A stretch of 64,000 bases of DNA, from contig NW_019211456.1 of assembly GCF_002443255.2 (NCBI RefSeq), positions 44,828,791 through 44,892,790 of the forward strand. Reading direction: 5' to 3'. How positions within the stretch are numbered: the stretch's first letter is position 1; each line of letters opens with the position of its first letter. A program made the position numbers and the translations under genes. The notes under the pieces were generated by a model. The model ran no database searches. It saw only the letters and a program-made list of their open reading frames with translations, and had not been told where the DNA came from. Below, in pieces: positions 1-13,467 of this stretch. The stretch is from Varroa destructor (lineage: Eukaryota > Arthropoda > Arachnida > Mesostigmata > Varroidae).

Positions 1-2542
1 CGTTAGAACTTGTTCCGCCTGCTTTTCTTCAATCCTACTTTCGTCTCTTATATCGACATAACAGTACGGCGGTGAAACAAACAGTGTCTTCTTCCAAATC
101 TGAACAAAGCAGCTTCGCTAAACAACAACGTCGATGTAACATTTTTAATCCAGTCTATGGTACTGTGTATGTGTATACTTGTCCTTTCAGCGATCACGGA
201 CATCTTGATATTTCTAGGCAGAGCCTAGCAGCAGGTAGAAAGATTCTAGATAGTTACTGTGTCAATTCGAAAGAGTCTTATTAAGTATCCGCGCGTGCAG
301 TGAGTGGGCGTTCCTAATTATCCCAGACGGCCCTCTACTTGTAACTATTAAATTCAACCTAGAGGCCAGTAGCTGTCTAATTGAAATCGAATGTGATTGT
401 TGCTTTCTTCTAGCTTGCGACCGTTGTTCCCGACGCTGGCTATCGGAGTCGTTCGCAACGTGCAGGCAGTGGGTAAACAAAATAATATAGAAGTTTGCCG
501 TATCTGTGGCACAGGTCAGCTCGACGCAAAACATAACTGTGATTCCTTTTTCTATAATAGACTCTTCGTCGCACTTGGATGAAGCACGTTACGCGCAGAA
601 TACCTCCCGTTCGAATCAGTGTCTCTGAATCCAGCAATCGTGCATTGGCGTGCGTCTGCTTCGTTTGATCAAATCGCTCTTTACTTAGCGACGGGCTCTG
701 AAGGATTTTGCGACATTTCAGCTGGAGGAAACTACCCACTATTTGCCGTCCGCGATATCAAACAATACGTAGCATGTCTTGCTTTCGTGTTTACCATCTA
801 CCACGCACGCGAAAACATGGAACACGGAGCAGAGGCAATTGCCTAGGCTTGTTGACGGAAAAATAAAAGGTGCCTGAAGCAAAATAAAGGACCCATATGC
901 TTACAATAAAAATTTCCACCTTGAATCCAGTAAAACGTAGGTAACAGGGATCGAAGGCGAAAAACACGAGATTCAATTGAAGACTGAGTAGCATTCTGTT
1001 CAATAGCTGAGATTGGGCGGAAAACTCGCATGTTGCTACCGCATGACGTAACCGTGTCGAGTTCCACTATGAGTTAAAAAAAAAAAAAATTATCAATTTT
1101 CGTCGATGAAGGCCGTGTAAAATGGTACGTAATATTGGTAGATATGTAGTAATCAATGGCTGTCCCCGTAAATTCGGCAATTTGTTTCGTTTGTTGAAGG
1201 AAAGTTAAAAAATATCGAGCAGCATTAAATGTGTTTCGCTTTTTGAAGGCCTTAGGCAATCTAATTTTCTTTTTTTGTATCTACTATACGTAGTGTAGGT
1301 AGATCTGTATGCTCCGTGTGTCACAGTCCATGCAGCGCTAGCGTAGAGGTGATATTGCATTGTAACTTAATCATGCGAAGCATTGCCGAGGTCCCTAGTG
1401 AGTCTCAGCTTGGTGCCTTTTGGCCATTCGATATATATCGCATCAAATGTGCAGAAGCCGCAGATACGTAAATGCTAGAATGGGGCAAATGTATAATGCA
1501 ACAAAAAGCTGAAATGATGGACGGGCAAAGGGTATGGGGTACTAGGTGATTTGAAACTTCACACGATAATCCGGTTGGTGGAGGAGAAGCAGATATTTAA
1601 ATTAGAAGCTTTGAAGCACCTCGTCTCTCATGTTATTTATAGGTCTTGGGGAACTTGTCTGAAGATTACCGCTCTGATGTATCCATCGGTCTTGTACAGG
1701 ATGAATATGATAATAAGCATTTGAATGAAGCTATCAAGCTTTACTGCGCTTTGTGTCTATATGATGGTAGCCCGTAGGCGACCAAGTAAGCGGCGAGACG
1801 CTTGTGTGCATGATCAAAGGTGATTTATCACATTTGGCATCATCACCATTAATATGGTGCTAGAGATTCTACTCTTTCGAAAATTTTGCAATAAATTCAA
1901 TTTCCCTAGGTATGTCCAGTTGAGCACAGACAGACGTCAAAAGATATGAAAATAGATCCTTAATCGACATTTTAGTGTGATAAAAATCATATTTAGAAGT
2001 TTGCGTATACTGATTTATTTATTCGGGTACAGCAAATGCTTAGAATGATTCAATTTATCTCAGATAAATGCGTTCATCCATCCGGCATATGCATTATTAT
2101 ATTAGGCCTTTTAAGTGCTCGCTTGTCGATGCGGATGGTATTCGCGTATTCTCTTGGCAAACTATTAAAGTTAGCTTCTCGTTGATTTTAAGATTGTACT
2201 TAAAGAGAGTGCGCTTTGCACCACTCGGAGCATAAAAAATCCAATAGGTTAAAGGCCTTCAAAGTAACTCTATGCACACGCCCTGCTAGGACATTGTATC
2301 TAGTCATCTTTTATCCAAATCAACCCGGCCACCCTAAGGACCGAATTCAGAGTATCAGAGACGTGATAGTGCGGTTTAATGGAACACGATGACGCTTTCA
2401 CGAGACATATTACTAAAAAACGCGCATTTCAATCCATCTCTGCTGACGTTGTAGTTGGCCTACTCCTGTTTTTACTACTTATTTTTGTTATTATTATTAT
2501 GCTAGAAACATGTTAATAATAGTATCGTGGCAATACTATTGG

Positions 2543-2557
2543 TTAGGTTAGGTTAGG
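2543..2557 (+). repeat. (TTAGG)3, arthropod telomere-type motif
   Basis: Three perfect TTAGG units with partial flanking copies. TTAGG is the usual arthropod telomere unit. A run this short may be a chance or interstitial copy. Confidence 0.5.
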
Positions 2558-2686
2558 TAGCACACATCGTACCGCAGAGTGTTACTATTTAAAGTGATTT
2601 TCTCGTTTTTGTAGCTTATACATTAAATTCGTTCAGTTTGTATTTTGTATTGTGAAAATGACCGTAACTATACATATCTGATACAT

Positions 2687-2712
2687 TATTAAACTTTTAT
2701 TACAGGTAAGTA
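2687..2712 (+). promoter_or_regulatory. Candidate recursive splice site (ratchet point)
   Basis: A pyrimidine-containing tract ending TTATTACAG is followed at once by GTAAGT; the junction is 2705|2706. This juxtaposed acceptor and donor is the form of Drosophila zero-length recursive splice sites in long introns. It has the same strand as the ZP gene. It only makes sense if an exon lies upstream. Confidence 0.3.
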
Positions 2713-5077
2713 TGAGGACATCTATACTACAGGACCCGCTACAGGACCCATTACTGGTAAAGATTGCCCTACCAATATGAAATAGTCAGCCGAGAAATGC
2801 AGGTTAATATCGACACTACCATCACATCTAATCTGCATATTTTAAACAAAAGCGTATACCCGCTTTGAATTCCTAAAAAAATCAAAGTGCCCGAGTCATT
2901 CTTCCAAAAATGCAAAATACCATTATAAGGACTTTTATCATCATGTTTCAGCTAGTTTCTATTTAAGGACTAATCAACTTTCAAGCCGTCTATCCGTTGA
3001 GTGTTCACAGCGGCGTTGACCAAACCCAGCCTGTGGGCAACAGTACAAGATATCTATTGTACTGTAGCTGTGGTCGAAAAAATAGAAGTCACCTTAATCA
3101 TTAGTTATTGAAATAGTATAAACATTCAACTCAGATTTAGCTCATTCTTAGAAAAAGTATTGAGCTTAACAAGATCACCAGCCACAGTAAATATTACAAG
3201 CAAAGGCGACATTTGTGACGAGATGTCACTAGGTTTCTAGGATTAATAATATTAGCGCTACTAGAAGATCCTAAAATAGGCCGGATGGTTTTGGCCCGCT
3301 TGGCAAGATTAGATACGAATGGCGAAAAGGAAGCGAGCCGATTTCCCTACATAATTCAAAAGTCGTGAGGTAGCGTACGTACACCTGCTGCATGTCTATC
3401 GTGTAAGTGCAAGTGCGAGCGGCTTCTCCGCAGCAGTAAGCTGACCTTTCGCTCTCGATACCTCACAAAGTCAGGGCGTGTTAAGCCAAAAAGAAACGAG
3501 TAGTCGAGACTACCCACGAACTCGATTGAAGGCCCCGCAGAATGCTTTCGGCCTTGCCGCTTGTCTGTACCTGTCGTCTCGTACAGGCAGTGACATGTGG
3601 AACACACGATTTTGCCGCTCGGGTTGTTCAGACGTCGCAGTACAAATTTTACTAGAAAGTGTGCCTAGTTATTGATCAGTAAGTGAATCAACGGGCGAGT
3701 ACTCGCGGAAGGCGGTTGAAAGACATCTATATTATAACAAAATTATCATTTTGTTGGTGCCATGGCGAAAATGATTACGAAAAAAAAAATACTTGATTAC
3801 TTCAAATAAAAATCATCGGCTACGGACAGGCTGACCTGTCATTGAAATATATAGCTTGAAACCAATATGTCAGCCTTCGAAGGCACAGCTTAAGACTCCA
3901 AACTAGACATGTGGGCCTATAATCATAAATGCATATTCCTTGCAGTGAAAAACTCAGGACGATGTGAGGGAACAGTTAAGTCGAATGGCGAATATATTGG
4001 CCATTGATATAGTTGCCTAGCTATTTTGACAAGATTTCAACTATGTATTAATATAGCTTTATATACATAGGCGCATATTTAAAGGCGTACTTCAAACAAT
4101 ACACAATATTATTATCGTAATTTGCACAGTGCTATAGCTGAAAGCTTGCGTTTTCATGGCATCCCTGTATCGCACTGTTTATTGAGATCGAACTAGATAA
4201 AGTTGCGGCAGACGACAAGACACTTTGGTCATTTCGCTGACCAGATCGCACAAAGGGATTTTTTTATCATTGCTGCTAAATGGTACTGGCTCACCAGGCG
4301 AGGTCACGCAGCTTCGAGTTCTCGTTGAGATAAATCTTGGACGAGTGTTAAAGCGTTCCCATTTTGGAACGCCAAAAACCAGGACTATCGTTCTGTAGGT
4401 GTTGCTAAGTGAAACTACATCCCAGCCAGCCGATATCGCTTGCACGCGTCAGATCTGTCGACCATTGATAGGAGCTTACGATGTGGAGAATGTGTTTCGT
4501 GACAAATGTTGCCAGTTGTGGCGCCCTTAAAGGGAGAACACGGCGGGCGGTCTGGCTAAAACGATCAGCTATTAACTGGAGGCACAAACCAAACATCAGA
4601 TTGACCTCAATAACCAAATAGAATGCGGTGTTTTTTGTGTTATTTAAAATATCAACCGCCCAACTTCTTCTACTAAAGGTCTAAGCAGCAAAAAACAAAC
4701 CAATGATACGTAGCAAACCGATTGGCAAGCCGCACTCACCCCTATGAAAGCCGCAACTAATTTGGACTGCTACGGATTTCAGTCTAAATCTACTAAGTCG
4801 ATAGATACATACCAGCGAATGATAAGTCGCTTTTAATTGTAAGAGCTAGTACCTTACGATGATCGATAGTTAATTAAAGCTATCACTCATCCAAAACGCC
4901 TCTTATTGCTTTCTATAAGTAGGTGACACATAGGCCTTCGCAATCGGTAAATAACAGCAAATGTATAGAATCGTCAGATATAATCTGTTATCTTATCTAA
5001 TCGGCCTGTTTATTACACAACCAGTCTTTAATTCTTCCTGCCATGCAAACTGCGCGATACGGGCGGATACGGGTGAA

Positions 5078-5103
5078 TGTGTGTGTGTGTGTGTGTGTGT
5101 GTG
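5078..5103 (+). repeat. (TG)n microsatellite
   Basis: Thirteen TG units without interruption. Confidence 0.95.
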
Positions 5104-8100
5104 CGTCTGGAGTTTTCATCGAACTAAGTATTAGCGAACGTTTGTCCTACCCGTTGTTATTATACTGCTTTTTTCCGCGCTCTCTCCCACTCAGCCTGTC
5201 GTTTCTGCCAGAAAGAATATTGAACAATGCCATGGTGCTAGCAGAAGCAGTCGCGCCTCTGCAATACGAAGCCTCTTCGTAGTGCCCCGTGATCATTGTC
5301 GATGTCGTTCTGTCACAAACGCAGCGACAAACCGCCGGCGGTGCTATGGACGTCGTCCGAACTTTTTTACGGAGACAACTTTAAAGGCAGCAACGCTTCG
5401 TGCCGAGCTGCCAGAAGCAAACTCAGTACAAGTCGCGCAGTCGTCCATTCCTCGATAGCGGCAATAGTCGTCGTGGCTGTGGTGACTGCACAATAGATCA
5501 ATGCCGAAGCGTCTTCGCCTCGCGGTCTGTCTGCCAGCCCACCCGCTCGCTTGTCTCGGCAGCTGCTACCGCGGTCTGCGTGCCACCTACCTTTACCACC
5601 CACCGTCGTCGCCCCAGCCGCTACTACGAGTCGTTTGTACTGGTACTCGCTATGCAAACGAAAACCAGATGGCGTGCCATGGATCTCATCACTGATGGCA
5701 GGCACACGGGGTCTGTGATGGGGACGACCCCAGAGCAGACGATGCAATATAGATTTCCTTTGTCGTCATGCATATTGTTGTCTACTGCGGTATCGGCCAG
5801 CAACCAAAAGCGATACCGCTTATTATTCCCAGTCGATTTATTTGCTACATGTCAGTTTGTTTTTGACGGTGCAAAACAAGAAAGTCAGTGATGATGCAGG
5901 CCTACCGCTCAAAGTGATCTAAGTTACAATTTGTTTCGGGTAGACGAACTTTACAAATTTATCAAACAAGTTGTTCTATAGTCGATTGTTTCCATTTAAT
6001 CTGTGTCAATAGCTCGTCACACCTATTATTACGGCGGCAAAATACGCATCCCTCTGGGTGCGCTGATCTGGTAACCATAAGTAACAAGTGTGCTATCACA
6101 CTAATTCTACTCCCAATGTTAGCAAAAATTATTATTCAGATATTAATTATTTGGCAAATGAAAAATATGGCGAAGAGAAATTATAATTAAAGTACTTCAT
6201 TTATCTGACGAGTAGAAAATAAGTTTTTGCTATTATACCTACGACTAGATGATTCCAACAATCTGCCCACATAAGATTAATAAATGGTAAAAAAAAAAAA
6301 GCGATTACTTGTTATTTTTAGGTAGATTACACATTTTAGCTATATAATAAAATCGATATCAATCGTACAATAGAAAACTTCTCCTTTGATTAAAAAGATT
6401 CACTTGACTTGTTACACTGGTTGGGTGTTTCAATAGTGTAGTATATATAACGCACACATATTTACTCATACACATTTAGTAAAAGTTACCAACTATTTAA
6501 GATCGTATTGTGTCGTGGCATCAGATTTATGGCCGGGAGTGTCATAAATAAGCGACCAATATGAGCAACACTATGAGCAAAAAAACAGTAGAGCTCATGA
6601 TATATAGACTCTGTGATGTGGCTGGCAGACTGCTCAAGATACTTGAGTTTGATCATAATGTATCTCCCCAGAGATTTCACGTCCTCGCACTACGATAGAC
6701 GCTATGTATATGCGTGTGTGAGAGTATGTCAAGTTCATATAACAGCGTACGGTCCATGGCCCCCACTTCAGTCAGTTAAAGACGGTTCTACCAGTGGCCT
6801 GTTTCGATACGAACCGAAGTTAGCTATACTCTATGAGCTGACAAAACATCGTCTTGAAGTATAACCGTACATTTAAGAGCTGCGTAGTACGCTGATTTTG
6901 AAATACGTTCAGTTCCTCGGGCTTAAGCGTTCGGAGCGGAAAATACCTATGAACACGTACACGCTAATGTTTGCTACCCGTGGCGTCTTTATGTACGGTA
7001 CGGTTATCGGAACTTGGCTCACTTTCAATCGTGTAGCCTCCAGAATTTTTCTTCTCAGCACTATAGCCAAGAGGTCTCACTCTTCCTATATGCGAATGCA
7101 TATACGTTAAACGAGGCAGATTGAAGCTCGTATGGCTTGCCTATGAAAACCGTGTCATTCTTTATTATATAAATAGTTTTATGATGTTGAAACGTATGGG
7201 GTAAGTTTTCGGTATGTGTACAGAGTACACGCGTTCAAACTGATCCGTCCGTAATCTGTTCAGAATAACATGTGCAGCTACGCTGTAATAGAGACATGCC
7301 GATAAGATCATCAATCATGTAGGAATCATGACTGAATTCATTGTCTGGAACCCGAAGCCAAGGAGATACCGTTTATATGCTTGTAGAGTTTGGCCTTAAA
7401 ATAGGTGAATCGCGAGTAACGGATGGATACAAGCAGCATTATTACTATAGTTAGGAACAGAATTACCGAAAGGCCAATGATAAAAAACCATTATAATTAT
7501 ACAAGTTCTACAGGTGAGAATTTTGAGAAATGCAATGAAACAGGCAAAGCCGAAAGTGACTTTTCGCGTCATTCGCTAACTAGAACTTTTTCGATACTTC
7601 GCCTTCTACTAGCCTGATCCTATCTTATACGACAAATATACTGCGAAATTAGTGATTTATTCATATCTAACTTTTCGAAGCTAGGCTCGTTGTCGCCAGG
7701 CAGCCGAGAATTGTACGAGGATGTAACGAATGAAAACGGTAAGCCGAATTAAAGTTGGGTTGACAGTATGGCTATAATGAGCATAACGGTATCTGTGTAT
7801 TCGCTCAAGTTTGAACGTAACAGCTTCGCGGCTTACTGCGAATACGATAAACTGTGATATGATACGCTTATGCCTTTAATCAAATATAATCCTGACCTTA
7901 AATACACTGCACGGCGGTGAGTCCTGTACGCATTCGTTCTACCTTCTTCATTATAGATAATTTCTAAAAATTCAAATGGTGAACTATGTAGATTTTGTTA
8001 GATGAACTGAATTTTGGTACCGCTACAGCAATGCGAAATTTTCTGAAAATATTTTTGCACTAAATTGCATTGGAAGAAAATTCGGAAACACACGTTTCAG

Positions 8101-9789
8101 GTCTGTCATGTTTTTCGACGACACAGAGTCAATCGAAGTTGGAGACGGCAAGAAGATACGGAGGGTCGTACAGTTTCACTGATCAAAGCCGTTATGTTAG
8201 AAGACGACAGAAAGGTGCTAAGCGAAGATGTTTCTCTTTCTCGTTGCGCGAAAAACGTGGAGTGTTTTTCGTTACCCGCCTGGAAGTGGGAAAGTCCATA
8301 GGATATGACTCAATTTGCCCTTAGGGCGGCTTAAACCAGTTCGCTTTAGGCTAGCGGGGCTTCTATTGGTCCCGCAGGCTTCTTCACATGCAAAACGATG
8401 TGGAGACGCCTAACTGGACAACGTGCTCGTCGCTTCTGAAGGTTATCGGGCTCTCACTGTCTCGTTCAACCTTTTAGCGCAGTGAACGAAGGCAGCAGGG
8501 CAAAAAACAGTGATCGGGAAGTGATAGAAGAGGGACAAGAGAAATAAAGCTTTGTCCTCCAGATTACTGCTTACCCTCGACGTGCTGACCAACTTGATAA
8601 ATGATTCCGCGGAAGACTTTACTGTGCAGCCTTGCACCGTCTAGCCTAACGAACCCGGTCCAATCGTTCAAAGCTCGGAGTCGACGTGTTGAGGCTGTTC
8701 CTGCGACACTGAATTGTATCTTCGATTCTGTTTTACAGATGTCTAGACAAAACGACCCCGTCGTTGTCTCGACTACTGCCAACGTTGTGGGATTGCCCCC
8801 AGTGGAACAAGAGAGAAGGATAAGCAATGAAGTGGGAACACGCGCAAGCGTTAACGCGTGGTCGTCGACCTGCTCCAGTTCACATTCAGCAGCATTCGAC
8901 ATGGGAGTTGCTTGACGGGGCTATTTCCGCTTCGCAAATGAAGGGAAACGAGTAACACTAACAAAACAGCCGTGGTTTGTTTTTGTCACACCAACAAAGA
9001 TTAAGGTTACTGTATGTTAGATAGCTGTACGTGTTGTTGATCGTAACTAACCTGCAACGGAACATCGATTTAATCTTCAATATAACAAGCAGCCTGAGGT
9101 CAAATACGATACGTAGTTGAGATATAGCATCTGGCTTGTAATGTAGCCTTTCGATGTGTCCTTTCCCATGTGTGCAAAAAGCCTGTAATTAATCATCGAC
9201 AGTTTCATGGTGTATATCATTTGACCATTTATGGCATGAATCGTTTTGGACACACCCAGCTAAGAACAGGAAATAGTTTGAAGCAACTGCTGGACACCTT
9301 ATCTGTAAGATCAAGGGTAAAGGGGTCAACAGGAAACGCATAGAAACTATAAGAATGCAGCGAGATCAATGGCTATACGGAAGTGCTCAAGGTGGCAAAT
9401 AATATCCGCTTGCCACTAGTGTTAAGTTTGTTAGAAAGCGTCTTCGATCACGACCAAATGAAAAATAGGTCCATATGAGCTTCATGAGATAGTTATGAGC
9501 AGACAAACAAGCGGTTCGTTCCTGAGTGACAATAGGCCTGAGCATTGACATTTGGAATGAATTCTGTTCGAATAAATGTGGTCTGGCCATTTTGTCAGAA
9601 ACTTTGTTGCAACTGGCTTTTTTTATTAGACTCAAAACTAGGGCCCAGTAGAGTGGTTAGACCAGATGTATGTGGTATCATGCTAGAGAAAAGTGGAGCC
9701 CCCACGCGGTGGGCAGAGCTCGCGCGAGAAATACCATCAGAAACATAAAACAAAATAACATAATAGCTTATTTCTAATAAAAGTGTGAT

Positions 9790-9808
9790 TAATAATAATA
9801 ATAATAAT
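9790..9808 (+). repeat. (TAA)n microsatellite
   Basis: About six TAA units. Confidence 0.9.
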
Positions 9809-12800
9809 CCATTATGTGAGTTGACGAGAAGGGTTGTCGTCGGCTCGTGCCTGTCGATTCTTGCCTCTTATCTCTAGCGGCCACAGATCGTAAGAGCGAG
9901 TTTTTATGATGCGATAATATGTCCAACTATAAGCATAGCTGCAGTGGTACTAGCACGAATGGGCACTGGCCAAAAAAGAGACTAGACGTTATTGGACTAG
10001 TTTTCTCTTCAGCAAGCCAGAAATTGAGAGCTTTTTGTTTCTATTTATTAGTTATTGGCAACGCAATTCGCGGTCCATCATTGAAAAGGTGAACAAAATT
10101 TTCCTGTAGAGTTCTCTAACAGTGTTTCTGCCGTCGTATTGGTTTGATAGCAGAGGTTTGCACGGTACTACCTCACGGACTTCCCGCGCTTCATCAGTTG
10201 GTGGCAGGCGAAGCTCAGTGAACGTTAGGATAGTTTAACTATTGCGGCTGCCGTGAGTGTAGTGTCTCTGCGTCGGTGACCGAAACTGAGATTGCGTGAT
10301 CCGGTAGCCAGCTGTAGTCTGATCCTCATTCTGACAAGGGTACCGCACATTGACACTTATAGCTTCACAAGAATGCACATATTTATATATCATTGTTGTT
10401 ATGTGGGACAGACGCACAAAACGATTGTCAGTCGCCCGGTCGGTTTGGCTATGCGCCTCTTGCCTAAAGAACTGTTAGATATTGCTGGGCTGTTGTCATT
10501 GTGGTTGTAGTTGGCACGAGTTATGACGCTGAAGGGGTTTGCGGGGGCCAGCTGGGGGGGTCAAGAAGACAAATTTGATAAAGAGAGTTCGTTTTTCGGT
10601 TCCCTGTTAAAAGACGATAGACAGCACGTGCTGATGCTATTCCTATTGCCTGAGCTAGTAAATAAGTAAGCAGTAGCAGCTGCGTGCCGACTGACTGTTG
10701 CTGAAGACGGCGCGAGCTCTTCTACCCTCTAGCTTTTTGGCGCGGTGCTCCTTACAGTGGTGTCAGAATGAAAAATTGACCACCGCTTTTGTGCCTGCGT
10801 ACATAACGTTCTTGAGGATGCACACATATAAGGGGTTCACAGACACAAATCTTCCATTCTTTCACGTCTATTGGATGTTGCTGTCATTATTAGTGTTGTT
10901 ACTTTTCGTTTTGTCTGGGCACTGCCGTTGTTCACGATGCCACTGCTAAATAGAACGGGCACGGACTGACGGGACGCCCGAACGTTGGGACGCGCGCGGG
11001 ACCTGGACACGACGGTGAACCAATGAATCCTGCGTGTTTTCTCCGCATGAAGTAACGTCATTATTGCTAAATTTCTCTATCAACTCTTCCATTAGAACGA
11101 CGACAAAAACGGCAATAACCTGCATAAACAACAACTGATGACAAGCAACGGAATTGTACTGAGGACGCGAGGGAGCGGCAGCGGCGGCAACGATGCCGGC
11201 AGTTGCACCAAAAAGAAAGATGCAGTCGCCAAATTCGACATATTTCTATAATATAACTCTTCGAATCGTACCAGAAGAAACGTCGATACGAAAGATGCAA
11301 AACTAACAAATACCCTTTATCTCATACGCATTCTTACACACAGAGTGATAGACAAACGCGCACGGCCGCAGACAGACATATGCGGAGGGTGCGCTCTGTT
11401 TACCTGTCAATAAGTAGATATTATCCTGTCGTGAAAACAACCAGCGTTACCTTGTAACCTTCACATGTGTCAGTGATATAACAGCATCGACTGGACTATA
11501 TCGTGGACATTTTCTATGTTGTATCATGTACTACCATACCTGGTTAACTGACCACTGTCCCTACGGTTAACTAAAACTAAATAGACTTATATATAGCAAT
11601 TAACAGATGTTGTTTTTTTATTTATTCCAAGCGCCGCAAAGGGCAGAATGTGTTTACGTCACAAGCGCAGCTACGATACCAATAGCCATTAATATCTATC
11701 TGCCAGTTCGTTCGTAGTTTTCTCACTCGGAATTGCTAATTAGGAATCTGCTGATCTCGATTTAGTACATTTTTGTCTATCTGGCTATATCATCATTTTC
11801 TTTGTTGTTGTTCTTCTTATTGTTGGCGATTTTTTTTTGTTTTTTTCTATTTTCAGCCGCATTTTTATTAGTAACTCCATTTCGCACGATGCGTTTTCCG
11901 ATATCGAAAGAAAAGCCATATTCGATTCGAGTGTTTGTTATAATCGGCCGTTCTATACTTTAATATCGTACGTTCTGCATACAGTTAGCTCTTATTATTT
12001 CAATCGTATGGATAGTGCTTTATCTTTATAAGCACCTATCAGCTGGGTGTTTTGGACAGTACGCTTATGCATCCCAATAGAGATTTTAAAGGACCTTCTG
12101 GCATGATAATAGTTGCGGTTAGTTAAGCTTCAATAGGAATACTTTTGACGGCCGAATACAGACGGTTATTTTTCCATTAGAAACAAGTTGTTGCAGAAAG
12201 CATTGTTAGCCGTTACCAAAAGGCCTTCCCCGATTCATTTCCGGGCCGATTTGGCCTACCATTCTGTCTTCGAGACTTCCGGCTTGCAGGCGCCGCTTGT
12301 AGAGCTCAGCCTTTACGGATTGGTAGTTGCTTGAGCCAGCACTCTTTTCACCGAGAACGTTGATCCAGCAGAAGAGTAGGCCCTGACCTTTTTTCTGTTC
12401 CGGAAAAAATTGGCCTAGCTATAAAAAGAGTAGATCTTCTTTACCGTAAGGAGCGAAAAATACTGGCTTAAAGTAGCTACCTCTGTTTGGTTTCTCGTTT
12501 TAGATGTGGCAACGTATGACGGGTAGAGTATGGCTGCAATAATAATGTCACTTCAGAGACGTTTTCGACTCTTTTTCATCATGTACTCATAGAAGGAGGT
12601 GCAAACTGTAGACGATCGTTTGGATTCGCTCCAAGGCTGATCGAAAAAAATAACGAAGACCTTTCTAGTTTGGTCGCCATCTTTCCACTGCTTTCTTTCT
12701 CAGTATGTCTTTTTCTGACTCTATTCTCTCACCATCTTTTGATAGAATTCTGCTCCAAAGCTCTGGGACTCCTTTCAGTACAGTGAGTGCGTGTACCGGA

Positions 12801-13409
12801 ATGATCTTTCGCTTGGGTTTGTTGAGCCTATGCCCTGCATCGCATGTTCGCTGCGGCGCGGTCAGTCAGCGAGTACAGTGTGGTAACAGGGGAAAAAAAG
12901 GCGTACTCATAAATTTAGCGATGGTGAGGAGCTACGCGAAACTGCAGGAGCTTGATAGACGAAGTTAGTCGAGGGGCTTAGGAAGGAAGCTTGGGGGCTT
13001 TTGCAAAGATCGAATCAACAGAACCGACCCCCCAGGCTAGCCAAGCTGGCGGGTAGAACTTCGTTTGTTTGGTATGGAATAGAGCCCTCTCCACTCCCGC
13101 TATCATGTTCTTCCCTTTTTCCTGCTTCATTCTTTGATGTCAACTTTCAGAGCAGCATGGCATGACCCGATAAGTCTTATGGCTTGTACTCATGGCTCAT
13201 TCCTTTGGACTGGAAAGGACGCTAAGGCAGCAGGTTGACATATAAGAAATGTGGGCGAGAAGAGACGTATCACGGCAGCAGGACGAACGACAAGGTCCAA
13301 TAGCAAAAGGCATTAGCAGGACCGCACGAACGAAGTACCATAGTATTACATGTGTTCTGCGGCCATAGCGAAAGGATTGATTGGAGCCGGCGTTATTACC
13401 CTTCACTAG

Positions 13410-13467
13410 AAACGCATTGGCATGAGTGAACTCATGCCAACGCGTTTGAATCATTGAATGCAATGAT
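13410..13467. repeat. Two adjacent inverted repeats
   Basis: Arms 13410-13427 and 13430-13447 are 18 bp with one mismatch and only GA between them. Two bases later a second inverted repeat has 7-bp arms (13450-13456 and 13461-13467) around AATG. Function is unknown; a cruciform, a transcribed hairpin or an element remnant is possible. Confidence 0.85.

Noticed and set aside
600..620. GTTCGAATC, like a tRNA B box
   Set aside because: No A box or cloverleaf can be folded around it.
5367..5891. Overlapping 126- and 163-codon frames on opposite strands
   Set aside because: Both arise in a GC-richer patch and show no domain; one is the shadow of the other.
8739..8915. Open frame after an acceptor-like TTTTACAG
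   Set aside because: Composition is plausible but there is no partner exon, no family match and overlapping antisense frames of equal length.
10876..10949. ATG followed by a signal-peptide-like leucine run
   Set aside because: The frame stops after 24 codons and no usable donor is seen before the stop.
12801..12882. Candidate signal-peptide exon for the ZP gene
   Set aside because: An ATG with a short hydrophobic run (MIFRLGLLSLC) and a phase that would join to exon A, but the donor (GTAACA) is weak and one in three frames would fit by chance.
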